Of a DNA stretch of 64,000 nt, positions 1 to 10,128 are shown piece by piece (positions within the stretch are counted from its first letter, which is position 1; each line of letters begins with the position of its first letter). The notes below the pieces were generated by a model. The model saw only the letters and a program-made list of their open reading frames with translations, ran no database searches and was not told the origin of the DNA. The translations under genes and the position numbers were made by a program. Location of the stretch: NCBI GenBank assembly GCA_944322545.1, contig CALUPF010000033.1, forward strand, positions 62,001-126,000, in the 5' to 3' direction. The stretch comes from Candidatus Gastranaerophilales bacterium (GTDB taxonomy: Bacteria; Cyanobacteriota; Vampirovibrionia; Gastranaerophilales; Gastranaerophilaceae).

Positions 1-1231
1 TTTTAAATACAATAAACACAACAATAGGGAACCATACACAACATAAGAAAATACCAGTTTCTATTGCTTGTTTAAAACTTTGCCAACGAGACAAATGATT
101 GTATTTTCTAACACTATATAAAAGACCTGTTGTAAAAAATCCGCAAACAATCACAGAAACTAACAATGAAGACATTATACAATTTGGCGCTTCTTTTACA
201 AATCTGAAAGCTTGAAAACAAATTTCTGAAATCATCCAAAATGGAAGAATAAACTCTGTTATGTAAGCAATCATATCGATACTTGTTCTTAATGACATAT
301 CTTTTGAAAAAAGAACGCCCCAAAAATGTTCAAGATATCTTCTTATGCTGCCTTCAACCCAACGTCTTCTTTGTTTTAACAACGGAATAAATTTAACTAC
401 CGCTTCTTCGTAAACACAAACATCAGGACAAAAACGAACGTCCCAACCTTTGATATGAAGTCTTGTAGACATATCTAAATCATCAGTTATCGTATAATTA
501 TTCCAACCGTTAATATCTGTTAATGCTTCTCGTTTAATCAATTCACCATTTCCGCGAAGTTCAACTGCACCTTTGATTGAGTTTCTTCCTACTTGAAAAT
601 GTGTATCTAACGCATATTCATTATCCTGACAACGAGTCAAGAAATTCTCTTCTCTGTTGATGATTACTTTTCTCGCTTGTACAGCCCCGACATTATCCTT
701 TTCCAAATGAGGAATAAGTTTTGTCAAAAAGTCAGGTTTCACTCTTGCATCTGCATCAAAAACCAAAATAGCTTCACCCTTTGTTTCTGGCAAAACTTCA
801 TTCAAAACTGCTGATTTTCCAGGAAATGCATCTTTTGCACGGATAAAAGCTCTAACTTTTTCATATTTTTGCTCAAGCTCTTTTAGTTTCTCAGCTGTAT
901 TATCTTCACTTCTGTCATCTATCAATATAACTTCAAACTTCTCATAGTCCATTTCTAGGACATTTTCAACAGTTTTTTCAATAACATCTTGTTCATTATG
1001 AGCAGGAATCATAACAGAAACGAAAGGTTTATAATTCCAATTTAGCTCCTCAGGTTTTCTTTTTAACATAATCTTTTGGTGCTTTGCAGCAACCTGCATA
1101 TACACACAATAAAGACTCATAAAACCACAAAGGAACAAAATCGCCCAAAACGTAGACATAAAGTTCTGAAATATAAACAAAAATAGCCAAAGTGAAATAA
1201 TTAATATCGATAATACTATTCTCTCTATCAA
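1..1231 (-). CDS. Processive family 2 glycosyltransferase, membrane-bound (3' end cut by window)
   Basis: About 410 residues are visible, running off the left edge. A hydrophobic stretch (about residues 5-45) is followed by a GT-A domain with IPAHNE near 75, DAD near 159-161, TDDLD at 249-253 and QRRRW at 287-291. These are the D, DxD, TED/TDD and QxxRW signature of processive GT2 enzymes (cellulose synthase, hyaluronan synthase, PgaC type). More membrane helices follow, matching an inner-membrane enzyme that polymerises and exports a polysaccharide. The start chosen is TTG at 1231 behind AGAGGA, since no ATG precedes the first helix; the start is uncertain. Substrate cannot be read from the sequence. 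Confidence 0.85.
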   Translation of the reverse strand, partial: MIERIVLSILIISLWLFLFIFQNFMSTFWAILFLCGFMSLYCVYMQVAAKHQKIMLKRKPEELNWNYKPFVSVMIPAHNEQDVIEKTVENVLEMDYEKFEVILIDDRSEDNTAEKLKELEQKYEKVRAFIRAKDAFPGKSAVLNEVLPETKGEAILVFDADARVKPDFLTKLIPHLEKDNVGAVQARKVIINREENFLTRCQDNEYALDTHFQVGRNSIKGAVELRGNGELIKREALTDINGWNNYTITDDLDMSTRLHIKGWDVRFCPDVCVYEEAVVKFIPLLKQRRRWVEGSIRRYLEHFWGVLFSKDMSLRTSIDMIAYITEFILPFWMISEICFQAFRFVKEAPNCIMSSLLVSVIVCGFFTTGLLYSVRKYNHLSRWQSFKQAIETGIFLCCVWFPIVVFIVFK

Positions 1232-1407
1232 AACCCAGTCCTCTAAATAATTGTCCCCCTTAATTATACCAAAAACAAAACCGGTATAAAAAATATAGTT
1301 GCAGCAACTTTGTAACAATAATAAACAATTCTCAAGAAAATCGCAATATTTTAATTTTACAATTATATAATTATACATGTAAAAATAGCTCGATAGGAAA
1401 GAAAGGC

Positions 1408-1893
1408 ATGGGAAAAACAGCTATATATCCGGGAAGCTTTGACCCGATAACAAAAGGACACTTAGATGTACTTTCTAAAGCATCAAAAATGTTCGATAAA
1501 GTTATTATTGCTGTTTTAAAAAATGACGCTAAAAAAGGCGCACTATCAACAGAAGAAAGAGTAGCCTTAATAGAAGAGTCACTAAAAGAACTAGACCTTC
1601 CTAATGTCGAAGTGGATAGTTTTGATGGTCTAACTATCGAATATGCAAAAAAAGTAGGTTCTGATATTTTAATCAGAGGACTTAGGGCAGTATCAGATTT
1701 CGAGTATGAAATGCAATTATCTCAAACGAATAATGCTCTTGCTCCGTCTATTACCACTGTATTTTTGATAACAAAACCAAAATATAACTTTATTTCCTCA
1801 TCAACGGTTAAAGAAATTGCAAAATACAAAGGGGATATATCAAAATTTGTTCCCGAATGTGTGGTAAGATATTTTAATAATATAAATAATTAA
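1408..1893 (+). CDS. coaD: Phosphopantetheine adenylyltransferase (PPAT)
   Basis: Transfers AMP from ATP to 4'-phosphopantetheine, the penultimate step of coenzyme A synthesis, in the cytoplasm. The 161-residue length is standard. The nucleotidyltransferase motif GSFDPITKGHLD is at residues 9-20 and the second signature ISSSTVKE is near 128-135. A GGAAAG-type ribosome site precedes the ATG. It is followed after 23 bases by the DivIVA-like gene, an arrangement compatible with one transcript. Confidence 0.97.
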   Translation: MGKTAIYPGSFDPITKGHLDVLSKASKMFDKVIIAVLKNDAKKGALSTEERVALIEESLKELDLPNVEVDSFDGLTIEYAKKVGSDILIRGLRAVSDFEYEMQLSQTNNALAPSITTVFLITKPKYNFISSSTVKEIAKYKGDISKFVPECVVRYFNNINN

Positions 1894-1916
1894 TATTTGG
1901 AAAGGTAAAATCAGAT

Positions 1917-2519
1917 ATGACACAGCTTAGAATTAAAGAACTTTTAGGAAGAGCTTATTCAATTTTAGATAACAGTTTTCACTTCCTGCCAGGTTTTGTC
2001 ACAATCAAAAGCACTAAAATGGAAGATATTTTAGACAGAATTGATGCATCTATTCCTGAAGACATAAAAGAAGCTGAATCAATCCTTAGACGCCGTGAAG
2101 AAATTCAAATCGAAGCTCAACAAAGAGCAGAAAGAATTATCATGGAAGCAAAGGCCGAAGCAGATAAAATTCTAAGTGAGTCAGAACTTTTAAGTCAGGT
2201 TCAAAGAGAAGCTGAAAAAATAAAAGAACAAGTGCTTTCTGAATGCCAAGAACTTCGTGATAAAACAATTGAAGAAGCTAAGCAATTAAAAATCCAAGCT
2301 GAAGATGAAGCTCACAGAACTAAAGAAGGTGCTGAAAAATATGCTGAACAAATCTTAAACAACATTGAAAACGACCTTTCACAACTTCACCAGATTGTTA
2401 AAAACGGTCAATTATACCTAGAGAAATTAAGAACAAACAATGGTTCTGCTTCATATTCAAACGAGCAAAACCAATATCAATCTCAGGATGATTATACATC
2501 TGCTAATTATCCTATGTAA
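1917..2519 (+). CDS. DivIVA-like coiled-coil protein of cyanobacterial type
   Basis: 200 residues. A short N-terminal region (about 1-60: RIKELLGRAY, then DILDRIDASIPEDIKEA) resembles the head of the cyanobacterial DivIVA-like/Cdv3 proteins. It is followed by a long alanine/glutamate-rich coiled coil (about 60-170) with repeated EAEK/EAKQ heptads and a polar tail. Such proteins are thought to act in division or polarity scaffolding; the role here is inferred. An ATP-synthase b-like coiled coil would look similar in the middle but has no reason to carry this head and lacks a membrane helix. Likely co-transcribed with coaD and closed by a terminator just downstream. Confidence 0.7.
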   Translation: MTQLRIKELLGRAYSILDNSFHFLPGFVTIKSTKMEDILDRIDASIPEDIKEAESILRRREEIQIEAQQRAERIIMEAKAEADKILSESELLSQVQREAEKIKEQVLSECQELRDKTIEEAKQLKIQAEDEAHRTKEGAEKYAEQILNNIENDLSQLHQIVKNGQLYLEKLRTNNGSASYSNEQNQYQSQDDYTSANYPM

Positions 2520-2540
2520 TAAATCAAAATTAATAAAGAA

Positions 2541-2567
2541 AGACTCCCTAAATTGGGAGTCTTTTTT
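2541..2567 (+). terminator. Intrinsic terminator of the coaD operon
   Basis: Perfect 8-bp inverted repeat AGACTCCC (2541-2548) / GGGAGTCT (2555-2562) with a 6-base loop, followed by a run of T. It lies between the convergent DivIVA-like and dnaJ genes. Confidence 0.9.
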
Positions 2568-3630
2568 ATTGATTGTTTTCTAGTTTTAGTAACTCTTCAT
2601 ACAATTTAATTTCTTTTTCTGTAAGATTTTTAGGAACAGCAAGACTGATCTTAACATTCAAATTACCATATCCGCCAGATTTTTTAGGCAACCCTAGTTC
2701 CTTTAACCTCAAAACTGCACCGCAAGAAGTTCTTGGCGGTATTTTGATATTTATATTTCCATGCAAAGTTTGAAGTTCTTTTTTTGTACCAACAACAGCT
2801 TCAGCTGGTGTAACATCAATTGTTTTAGTTAAATCAGAACCATTTATTGTGTAATCTTTATCAGCAAATTTAACAACTAAAAACAAATCGCCTTTGACAC
2901 CATTTGACGCTTGACGACCTTCACCTTTAAGACGAATTTTTTGACCTTCTTTAACTTCAAGTGGAATTTTAACATTCAAAGTTTTTGTAAATGTTGTAAA
3001 TCCTGTTCCATTACAGTTAGGACACATTGAACCGACACCTGAACATTGCGTGCATTTTTCAAGATTGTTAATTCTTACACTGACAGGTTTTTGGTTAAAA
3101 ATATCTTTAGCTGTAACTTTTATATCTTGGGTTACATTAAGCTCTTGAGGTTGTGTTCTTTCCGTTTTTGAAGTTCTTGAAGAGCCACGAGAAGAAAAAC
3201 CGCCTAAATCTTCAAAGTTTATACCAGAAGAACGTTTTGAACGAGAAGAACCTGAGCTAAATCCACCACCAAATAGTGAATTGAAGAAATCAGAGAATCC
3301 TCCTAAATCTTCAAAATTAACACCTTGTGAAGAATACTGGTAGTTACCACCACCAAAACCTCCAAAATCAAAATTTTCAAACCCTGGAGGTGGTGTGTAA
3401 TTAGCACCTGCTTGCCAATTTGAACCAAGGCTATCATATCTTTTTCTTTTATTGTTATCGCCTAAAACCTCAAAAGCTTCATTTATATCTTTAAATTTTG
3501 CTGAAGCTTCAGGAGTCTTATTTACATCTGGGTGATATTTTTTCGCAAGCTTACGGTATGCTGACTTAATCTCAGCTTGTGTTGCATCACGTTTTACACC
3601 TAATATTTGATAATAATCTTTATATTCCAT
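2566..3630 (-). CDS. dnaJ: DnaJ-type co-chaperone with reduced zinc finger
   Basis: Stimulates the ATPase of Hsp70 and presents unfolded clients. The J domain occupies residues 1-70 with HPD near 34-36. A Gly/Phe/Ser-rich linker contains a repeated NFEDLGGFS phrase. A zinc region has only two CxxCxG motifs (CTQCSG, CPNCNG) instead of four, so at most one zinc site, followed by the C-terminal substrate domains. Reduced-finger DnaJ proteins are common in cyanobacteria. The start is placed at 3630 (MEYKDYY) because GGAG lies 6 bases upstream; an in-frame ATG at 3642 would bury that ribosome site inside the gene. Confidence 0.9.
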   Translation of the reverse strand: MEYKDYYQILGVKRDATQAEIKSAYRKLAKKYHPDVNKTPEASAKFKDINEAFEVLGDNNKRKRYDSLGSNWQAGANYTPPPGFENFDFGGFGGGNYQYSSQGVNFEDLGGFSDFFNSLFGGGFSSGSSRSKRSSGINFEDLGGFSSRGSSRTSKTERTQPQELNVTQDIKVTAKDIFNQKPVSVRINNLEKCTQCSGVGSMCPNCNGTGFTTFTKTLNVKIPLEVKEGQKIRLKGEGRQASNGVKGDLFLVVKFADKDYTINGSDLTKTIDVTPAEAVVGTKKELQTLHGNINIKIPPRTSCGAVLRLKELGLPKKSGGYGNLNVKISLAVPKNLTEKEIKLYEELLKLENNQ

Positions 3631-3787
3631 TAAAAGCTCCATTAATTATTCTTTATTTACATATTCTCATTTTATATCAAAATATGCTCTACTTAGTTGA
3701 TTTTAATTATTTATTAATAAATTATTCTTGAAATTGGACGATAATATCCATTGTAGTTTTACAATATTGGAATACTATAATAAGCTT

Positions 3788-5773
3788 ATGAAAAAATTCT
3801 CAGCCAATTTGTCAATTTTATTGTGCATATTTGCCCTATTTTATAGCGGGCTTAGTGCTGATGCAGGAATTTTTAAAAAGGCAAAAAAAACACCAGTCAA
3901 ACAAAATACCCAAACAAAAAATGACACAAAAGAACAAGAAATAATAAGTGTGCCAATTCCATATGAGGGTATACTTTCTCAATCCTCAATAAAAATAAAT
4001 TCAATAAATCCAACAGCCGGAGTAAACTACACTGGAAGCTTCTATCCAGGCGGAAGAGGAGCTAACCAGCTCGTTGTCTACACCACTCAAAATGGAATAA
4101 GAACAGGCACAAATGAATTTGGTGCAGAAGCAATAGTGGTAAACAATACAGTTGTTAGAATAAGCGGTGCCGATTCAATCATACCAAAAAACGGATATGT
4201 TATAAGCGGCCATGGAAGAGCTAAAACCTGGATGAACCAAAATCTCATTGTAGGTTCAAAAATATATATCGACCAGAAAAACATGATGCTCACTGCTTAT
4301 CTTACAAACGACAGTTTTATTTTTGCAACCCAAGAAAAAATCAAAGAAATCGATTCAATGATGCGTTACTATAAAGATAACGACATCTATTATGATGATT
4401 CGATTGCTCATGATTATGTAACAAAAGCATTAGACAACTTAAAAAGAGCTAACAGACACCCTGATGACACACAAAAGTATTCATCACTAGCAATTAATAA
4501 TGCTAACAAAGCTATGCAATATGCTTTACCCTACTACAAAGATGAATTTAAAGGTGTTTGGCTAAGACCGACAGAAAAAACTGAAGCGGATATAGAAAAA
4601 ACATTAGATAAAGTAAAAAAAGCAGGAATTGAAACTATATTTCTTGAAACTTATTATCAAGGTAAAACAATATTCCCTAGTGAATCTCTTGCAAAATATG
4701 GTGTACAGCCACAAAGACCAGAATTTGCAGGCTTTGATCCGTTGCAAATCTGGGTTGATGAAGCACATAAAAGAAACCTAAAAATTTATATCTGGTTTGA
4801 AACTTTTTATGCTGGAAATGAAAACCCAATGAATAACCCACAAAACGTTATTAACGTTTATCCGAAATGGGCAAATGTCACTAAAATGAAGTATAATTCC
4901 CCAACGCCTGTTGCTTCATTATCTGAACATAACGGATATTTTTTAGACCCTGCTAATCCTGAAGTTCAGACATATCTTTTAACACTTTTAGAAGAAATCA
5001 TAAAAAAATACAAACCTGATGGAATAAATCTTGATTATATAAGATACCCTCAGTCAATAAGTGCAAAATTCACAGGATATGATTTAAGCAACTGGGGTTA
5101 TACAGAATATGCAAGAAATGAGTTTAAAACAGCCTCCGGCGTTGATCCAATAGATGTAAAATATGGAACTCCTCAATGGGATGCTTGGGCTCAATACAGA
5201 CAAAACAAAGTTACTAGTTTCGTATTCAAAGCTAAACAGTTGACATCTAAGTATAATATTCCAATAACTGCAGTTATTTTCCCTGACAGATTTAAAAGCA
5301 TGGAAGTAAAAATGCAAGACTGGAAAACTTGGAGTGATAATAACTACATTGACGGATTTACTCCACTCATTTTGACTTGCGACAAAGACACTGCCGTTTA
5401 TTTAATAAACGACATAAAAGTAAATTCAAAACCTAATACTAAAATTTACCCTGGACTATTCGTAGCATTTATGAACGGCAATCCTGATGATTTACTTCGT
5501 CAGCTGCATGAAAGCAGAAAGCTTAAAATGTCTGGCATAATACTTTTTGACTTTGCACATCTAGATAAAAAATACACAGACGTACTTTTGACAAACGCTT
5601 TCACCCCATCAACGCCTTCACAAACAACACTTTCTAAAAAAAGTGCACCAGAAAACGAAAAGACAAACAAAGAAAAGCCTAAAAAGAAAAAGAAATTCCT
5701 TTTTTGGGGTAAAGACAAAGAATTAACCCAAAATGAAAAGCCTCAAGTTGTTGAAACAAAAGCTCAAAAATAG
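3788..5773 (+). CDS. Secreted GHL10-family glycosidase-like protein (DUF187)
   Basis: About 660 residues. The signal peptide is MKKFSANLSILLCIFALFYS, ending near SADA, which is why 3788 is preferred over the upstream ATG at 3728. A domain of about 200 residues follows with GANQLVVYT and NGYVISGHG, as found ahead of family-10-like glycosidases. Then comes a TIM-barrel region with FKGVWLRP, FLETYYQG, IYIWFETF and DGINLDYIRYPQ, typical of glycosyl-hydrolase-like GHL10. The C-terminus is a lysine-rich disordered tail. Probably acts in the envelope on a glycan; the substrate is unknown. Convergent with kdsB, 5 bases apart. Confidence 0.85.
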   Translation: MKKFSANLSILLCIFALFYSGLSADAGIFKKAKKTPVKQNTQTKNDTKEQEIISVPIPYEGILSQSSIKINSINPTAGVNYTGSFYPGGRGANQLVVYTTQNGIRTGTNEFGAEAIVVNNTVVRISGADSIIPKNGYVISGHGRAKTWMNQNLIVGSKIYIDQKNMMLTAYLTNDSFIFATQEKIKEIDSMMRYYKDNDIYYDDSIAHDYVTKALDNLKRANRHPDDTQKYSSLAINNANKAMQYALPYYKDEFKGVWLRPTEKTEADIEKTLDKVKKAGIETIFLETYYQGKTIFPSESLAKYGVQPQRPEFAGFDPLQIWVDEAHKRNLKIYIWFETFYAGNENPMNNPQNVINVYPKWANVTKMKYNSPTPVASLSEHNGYFLDPANPEVQTYLLTLLEEIIKKYKPDGINLDYIRYPQSISAKFTGYDLSNWGYTEYARNEFKTASGVDPIDVKYGTPQWDAWAQYRQNKVTSFVFKAKQLTSKYNIPITAVIFPDRFKSMEVKMQDWKTWSDNNYIDGFTPLILTCDKDTAVYLINDIKVNSKPNTKIYPGLFVAFMNGNPDDLLRQLHESRKLKMSGIILFDFAHLDKKYTDVLLTNAFTPSTPSQTTLSKKSAPENEKTNKEKPKKKKKFLFWGKDKELTQNEKPQVVETKAQK

Positions 5774-5778
5774 TTATT

Positions 5779-6510
5779 TTATTGAGCCACTGCCTTTTTG
5801 AAAGCTTCTAAATCTTCTTTTGTATCAATGCCAATCGGTTTGCAGTTTACAACTGATGTTATGATTTTCATGCCTGATTGCAATGCTCTTAATTGTTCAA
5901 GACTTTCAGTTTTTTCAAGCATTGTCTGAGGCAATGAAGTCATTTTAAATAAAGCATCTCTTTTATACGCATAAAGTCCTATATGACCGTAGAAAGTTGC
6001 TTCATTGAAGTTTCTTTCATAAGGAATTTTTGAACGTGAAAAATATAAAGCATAGTTATTATTATCAATTACACACTTAACAAGATTAGGATTTTCAACC
6101 TCATCTTTATCCTCGATAATCCTTAACAAAGTAGCTATATCAGCGTCTGTATTTTTCAAAGCTGAAATAATGCCATCTATACTTTCTGGCGTAATCATAG
6201 GCTCATCACCCTGAAGATTTATAATATATTCCATTTCATCATGTCTAGAAGCAACCTCTGCAATTCTATCAGATCCACACTTATGATCAGCTCTTGTCAT
6301 TTCAGCTTTACCACCAAAAGATTTCACGCAATCATATATTGCCTCATGATCAGTAGCCACTATAACTTCATCAGCTTGTTTCACTGCCATAGCCTTTTCA
6401 TAAACCCACTGAATTATAGGTTTGCCTTCAACTTCAATAAGTGGTTTTGCATGCAATCTTGTAGATGCATATCTTGATGGAATTATAATTGCAGTTTTCT
6501 TTTCAGACAT
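5779..6510 (-). CDS. kdsB: 3-deoxy-manno-octulosonate cytidylyltransferase (CMP-KDO synthetase)
   Basis: Activates KDO with CTP for lipopolysaccharide inner-core assembly, implying an outer membrane. The 243-residue protein begins MSEKKTAIIIPSRYASTRLHAKPL. It carries RYASTRLxxKPL near the N-terminus, VATDHEAI, the RxxHxxGSDR-type motif (RADHKCGSDR) and LQGDEP, all diagnostic. The start at 6510 is preferred because the longer in-frame extension to 6606 would overlap ruvB and adds no family sequence. Transcribed divergently from ruvB. Confidence 0.95.
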   Translation of the reverse strand: MSEKKTAIIIPSRYASTRLHAKPLIEVEGKPIIQWVYEKAMAVKQADEVIVATDHEAIYDCVKSFGGKAEMTRADHKCGSDRIAEVASRHDEMEYIINLQGDEPMITPESIDGIISALKNTDADIATLLRIIEDKDEVENPNLVKCVIDNNNYALYFSRSKIPYERNFNEATFYGHIGLYAYKRDALFKMTSLPQTMLEKTESLEQLRALQSGMKIITSVVNCKPIGIDTKEDLEAFKKAVAQ

Positions 6511-6573
6511 AATTTTCTTCTTTCTTTTAACTTCTGATATAATTATACTATCAGACAGGGAGAATTTTTTACA

Positions 6574-7644
6574 GTGGCAATTTTTTCTGACAACGAAGAC
6601 ATTCAAAAACCTTTGATAAAAAAGCCTGAAAAATCAGAGAATCTTGAATCAAAGGAAATTGATTTTGATAAATCTTTTGAAAATAACATAAGACCCAAAA
6701 CTCTTGACGATTATGTCGGTCAATCTGCTTTAAAATCAACTTTGAAAATCTCTATCGAAGCAGCAAAAAAAAGAAACAAACCACTAGACCATTTGCTTTT
6801 ATATGGTCCTCCTGGTCTTGGAAAAACGACTCTAGCGTCTGTTACGGCAAATGAACTGGACACGAAAATAAAAATAACATCAGCTCCAGCACTAGAAAGA
6901 CCTCGAGATATCATTGGAATTTTGATGTCGCTAAAAAATGGTGAAATTTTATTCATCGATGAAATCCATCGTTTAAACAAAGTTGCAGAAGAAATTCTTT
7001 ATCCTGCAATGGAAGACTTTTTCCTTGATATGACAACAGGGAAAGCTCAAACTGTGAAAACACTTCGTGTACCATTACCTAAATTCACATTGATTGGTGC
7101 AACAACAAAAGCAGGCTCACTTTCTGGCCCACTTAGAGATCGTTTTGGAATAATTCACAGATTACAATTTTACACAAAAGAAGAACTATCTTTGGTTGTT
7201 AAAAGAACTGCAAAAATTCTTGAAATTCCTATCACTGACGAAGGCGCATATGCTATTGCAAGTCGTTCAAGAGGCACGCCTAGAATTGCAAACAGACTCG
7301 TTAAAAGAGTTGGAGATTATGCAATTGTAAAATCAAACGGAGAAATCACAGAAGACATTGCAAAAGAAGCACTAGACAGCCTACACATAGATAGTTACGG
7401 ACTAGATACAACTGACAGAGCTTTGATGACACTCATCATCGAAAAATATGACGGAGGTCCTGTCGGAATTGAAACCCTAGCTGCTGCCCTTGGGGAAGAC
7501 GTCAAAACTATTGAAGACGTATATGAGCCATATCTTTTACAAGAAGGTTTCATTCAAAGAACACCTCGAGGCAGAAAAGTTTCACCTGAAGCTTTCAGAC
7601 ATCTTGGTTATAAAATGAACAACCAACAACAATCACTGTTTTAA
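6574..7644 (+). CDS. ruvB: Holliday junction branch-migration helicase RuvB
   Basis: Hexameric AAA+ motor that drives RuvA-bound Holliday junctions. Walker A GPPGLGKT is at residues 78-85, Walker B FIDEIHRL near 128-134, sensor [18 protein letters not shown], then the winged-helix DNA-binding domain ending RTPRGR. 356 residues is usual. The start codon is GTG at 6574 with GGGAG about 11 bases upstream. ruvA and ruvC are not adjacent. The tail converges on the response regulator, overlapping 4 bases. Confidence 0.97.
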   Translation: MAIFSDNEDIQKPLIKKPEKSENLESKEIDFDKSFENNIRPKTLDDYVGQSALKSTLKISIEAAKKRNKPLDHLLLYGPPGLGKTTLASVTANELDTKIKITSAPALERPRDIIGILMSLKNGEILFIDEIHRLNKVAEEILYPAMEDFFLDMTTGKAQTVKTLRVPLPKFTLIGATTKAGSLSGPLRDRFGIIHRLQFYTKEELSLVVKRTAKILEIPITDEGAYAIASRSRGTPRIANRLVKRVGDYAIVKSNGEITEDIAKEALDSLHIDSYGLDTTDRALMTLIIEKYDGGPVGIETLAAALGEDVKTIEDVYEPYLLQEGFIQRTPRGRKVSPEAFRHLGYKMNNQQQSLF

Positions 7645-8966
7645 CCGTTAAATTCTTTTAACAGCTGTTCAATCCAATTGAATAAACCAATCAATTCATA
7701 TGGTTTTGGAAGGTATAAATCTGCGCCAGCGTTCAAAATAAGTTTTTTATCATGAACGATTGTTGAAAGAACTATTTTAATATCTTTGAAATTATCATCT
7801 TTTTTCAATTTTCTGCACAGCTCAATACCTTTTAAAGAATCAGCATCACCAGCATCTAGAACAATTAACGCTGGTTCAGTGTTTTTTATTAAACTCATTG
7901 CTGCATCATAGCTATCTGTTTGAGAAACTTCGTAACCTTGCATTTCTGCTGTCGTTTTTAACAACAAACTCAAAGCATCATCAGGTTCTACAATAACTAT
8001 TTTTTTATTAAAATCTTTATCCAAAATAGAATCTTGTGCACTCAGTTTTGTTCTTTCTACTATGTAAGAAGAGCCTGATTTATATTTCGCCAATTTACAA
8101 GCTGAGAACAATCCGTTTAATGCACTGCTAAAATCCTCATAAGCTTTAAATTCGCTTGAGATTACACCAATACTTGTTGAAACAAGATTGATTCTTTTTC
8201 CTGCGTTATCATCACCATACAAAATTATATAGCCCTGTTTTGCATCTTCAGCGCTATAAAATTTTTCAACGATTGTTCCAAACGCATAAACTAAAAATGA
8301 AGCAACATGTTCAGCTTTCAAAGGATTGGTCAAAACAAGAAACTCACCTTCAGCTAACTCGCCTAAAAAATCATTCTCATCTAGTGCTGAGGTTATTATA
8401 GCTGTGTATGTTTGAAGCATTTTATCAGCGGCCAAATCCCCATATATTTCTTTATAAGAGTCAAAATCGTTTATTTTTACAAGCATCCCTGCCCATTTTT
8501 TTGAAGCATCAGAACATTCTTTTATAGTTCTTTTCAAAACCTTCAAAGAAAATCTAACATCAGGCAGTTGAGTTACATCATCTAACATGTTCTCAAAATG
8601 TCTTCTTAAATGAGCATTTATTCTTGCTTTGAACTCATCTGAATCGATAGGTTCACTTAAAAAATCATCAGCACCAGAGTCCAAAACAGCCAACTTATCT
8701 TTCAAATCATCTGACTTTGAAATTGCAACAATACAAGGTCTCGAAGAGCTGCTCAATAGTCGCAACTTTTTGCAAGCATCAGCCAAAGATGTATCTAAGC
8801 TATCTGAAACAATTATCATATCAGGTTCATAGTCATTTAAATATTCAAGACCTTTTTCAAAACTTTCTGAGATTTTTACACCTGAACCTGTACTTTCAAT
8901 AAGTTTTTTATACTTAGCTGGAAGTTCTTTTCTTTTATCTAAAATCATTACTAATTTTGATAACAT
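7641..8966 (-). CDS. Response regulator REC - degenerate GGDEF - REC
   Basis: 441 residues in three parts. The first receiver (about 1-120) has a serine where the phospho-accepting aspartate is expected (PDMIIVS). The central GGDEF-like domain (about 125-300) keeps the fold phrases [12 protein letters not shown] but has AEGEF in place of GGDEF, so it is probably inactive as a cyclase. The C-terminal receiver has EPDD, the acceptor in ALIVLD and the conserved lysine in LPKP, so it can probably be phosphorylated. The gene abuts the histidine kinase upstream, with its ribosome site GGAGGATAAG inside the kinase's last codons, so the pair is translationally linked. Confidence 0.85.
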   Translation of the reverse strand: MLSKLVMILDKRKELPAKYKKLIESTGSGVKISESFEKGLEYLNDYEPDMIIVSDSLDTSLADACKKLRLLSSSSRPCIVAISKSDDLKDKLAVLDSGADDFLSEPIDSDEFKARINAHLRRHFENMLDDVTQLPDVRFSLKVLKRTIKECSDASKKWAGMLVKINDFDSYKEIYGDLAADKMLQTYTAIITSALDENDFLGELAEGEFLVLTNPLKAEHVASFLVYAFGTIVEKFYSAEDAKQGYIILYGDDNAGKRINLVSTSIGVISSEFKAYEDFSSALNGLFSACKLAKYKSGSSYIVERTKLSAQDSILDKDFNKKIVIVEPDDALSLLLKTTAEMQGYEVSQTDSYDAAMSLIKNTEPALIVLDAGDADSLKGIELCRKLKKDDNFKDIKIVLSTIVHDKKLILNAGADLYLPKPYELIGLFNWIEQLLKEFNG

Positions 8967-9977
8967 TTACTTATCCTCCATAGCTTTGATACTTTGACTT
9001 GTATATGTCGCAGCAGGGAATAAAACTTCAAATGTAGAACCACTATTAGGCAATACAGTAGAGCTTTGAACAAAAATCTTTCCACCCATTTTTTCGACTA
9101 AACTTTTTACAATATACAAACCTAACCCACTTCCTTGAGTTTTTCTCGTGAGGTGATTTTCGATTCTTGCAAACTTTTCAAATATTTTGGTCATATTTTC
9201 TGGCTCAATCCCGACACCATGGTCTTCTACCTTGATAGAAACAAAGTTTTCCATATTATGCATTTTAGAATTTGCAACCCTAACAGTAACAGAACCTTTT
9301 TCGTATGAATATTTAGCAGCGTTGTCTAAAAGATTAATCATAACTTGTTGAAATTTGTTTTCATCAACCAAAATCGGCAAAACATCGTCTTCAATTTTCA
9401 ATTCAAAAGGATGATTAGGATATTGATTTTTCAACACAAAAATAGCCTGTTCAATCTGTGACTTTACATTAACAGATTTATAAACAAGATTTGTTTGTTG
9501 AACCTGTATTTTCGAAATAGATAAAAGGTTTTCAACAAGCTTTATTAATCTGTTTGACTGATCTTTTATAATGGACAAAAACTTTTTAATCTGAGTCTCA
9601 TCTAGCTTATCAAAAGACATAAGCATTGTATCAGCAAAACCTCTTATACTTGTTAATGGTGTTCGAAGCTCATGACTTACTGTCGAAATAAAATCAGAAT
9701 AAACTTTTTCCATTTCGCTATCAATGATATTCAAAAAGAAGTATGAGCAATATTCATCATTTTTTTTTGTAATTTTATACGTATAGTCTTTAATTAAAAC
9801 AGTATCTTTTCCCTCAGGAATAAAATCGTACAAACCCTTACCATTTAGATTTTCACAATTGGTATTAAAAAGAGAACAAAAAGCCTTATTTGCATAAAGT
9901 ATCTTGTTATCATAATCAACTGCAACTACAATTTCTTGCAAATTCTCTACTATTTTTTCAAAATCTATTTTTTCCAT
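8967..9977 (-). CDS. PAS-domain sensor histidine kinase (soluble)
   Basis: 336 residues. The N-terminal PAS-like sensor is at about 1-85. The dimerisation/phosphoacceptor helix has SHELRTPL with His102. The ATPase domain has N box NLLDNAAKYS, G1 DHGVGI, F box and G2 GSGLGLYIV. No transmembrane helix or signal peptide is visible, so it senses a cytoplasmic cue. It is first gene of a two-gene unit with the REC-GGDEF-REC protein, its likely partner. Confidence 0.93.
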   Translation of the reverse strand: MEKIDFEKIVENLQEIVVAVDYDNKILYANKAFCSLFNTNCENLNGKGLYDFIPEGKDTVLIKDYTYKITKKNDEYCSYFFLNIIDSEMEKVYSDFISTVSHELRTPLTSIRGFADTMLMSFDKLDETQIKKFLSIIKDQSNRLIKLVENLLSISKIQVQQTNLVYKSVNVKSQIEQAIFVLKNQYPNHPFELKIEDDVLPILVDENKFQQVMINLLDNAAKYSYEKGSVTVRVANSKMHNMENFVSIKVEDHGVGIEPENMTKIFEKFARIENHLTRKTQGSGLGLYIVKSLVEKMGGKIFVQSSTVLPNSGSTFEVLFPAATYTSQSIKAMEDK

Positions 9978-10128
9978 AACCTAATTATAACAACTTGTTT
10001 ATGTTTTTTTTTAATTTTAAGAATTTCTTAATCATTAAGGAATGTAAAAAAGAAAAGTGTTTTTTATGTAGCCTAGCAAAATATAATATTTTCATTTTTT
10101 TAACCAAAGGCACAACCGAGGATATTTG

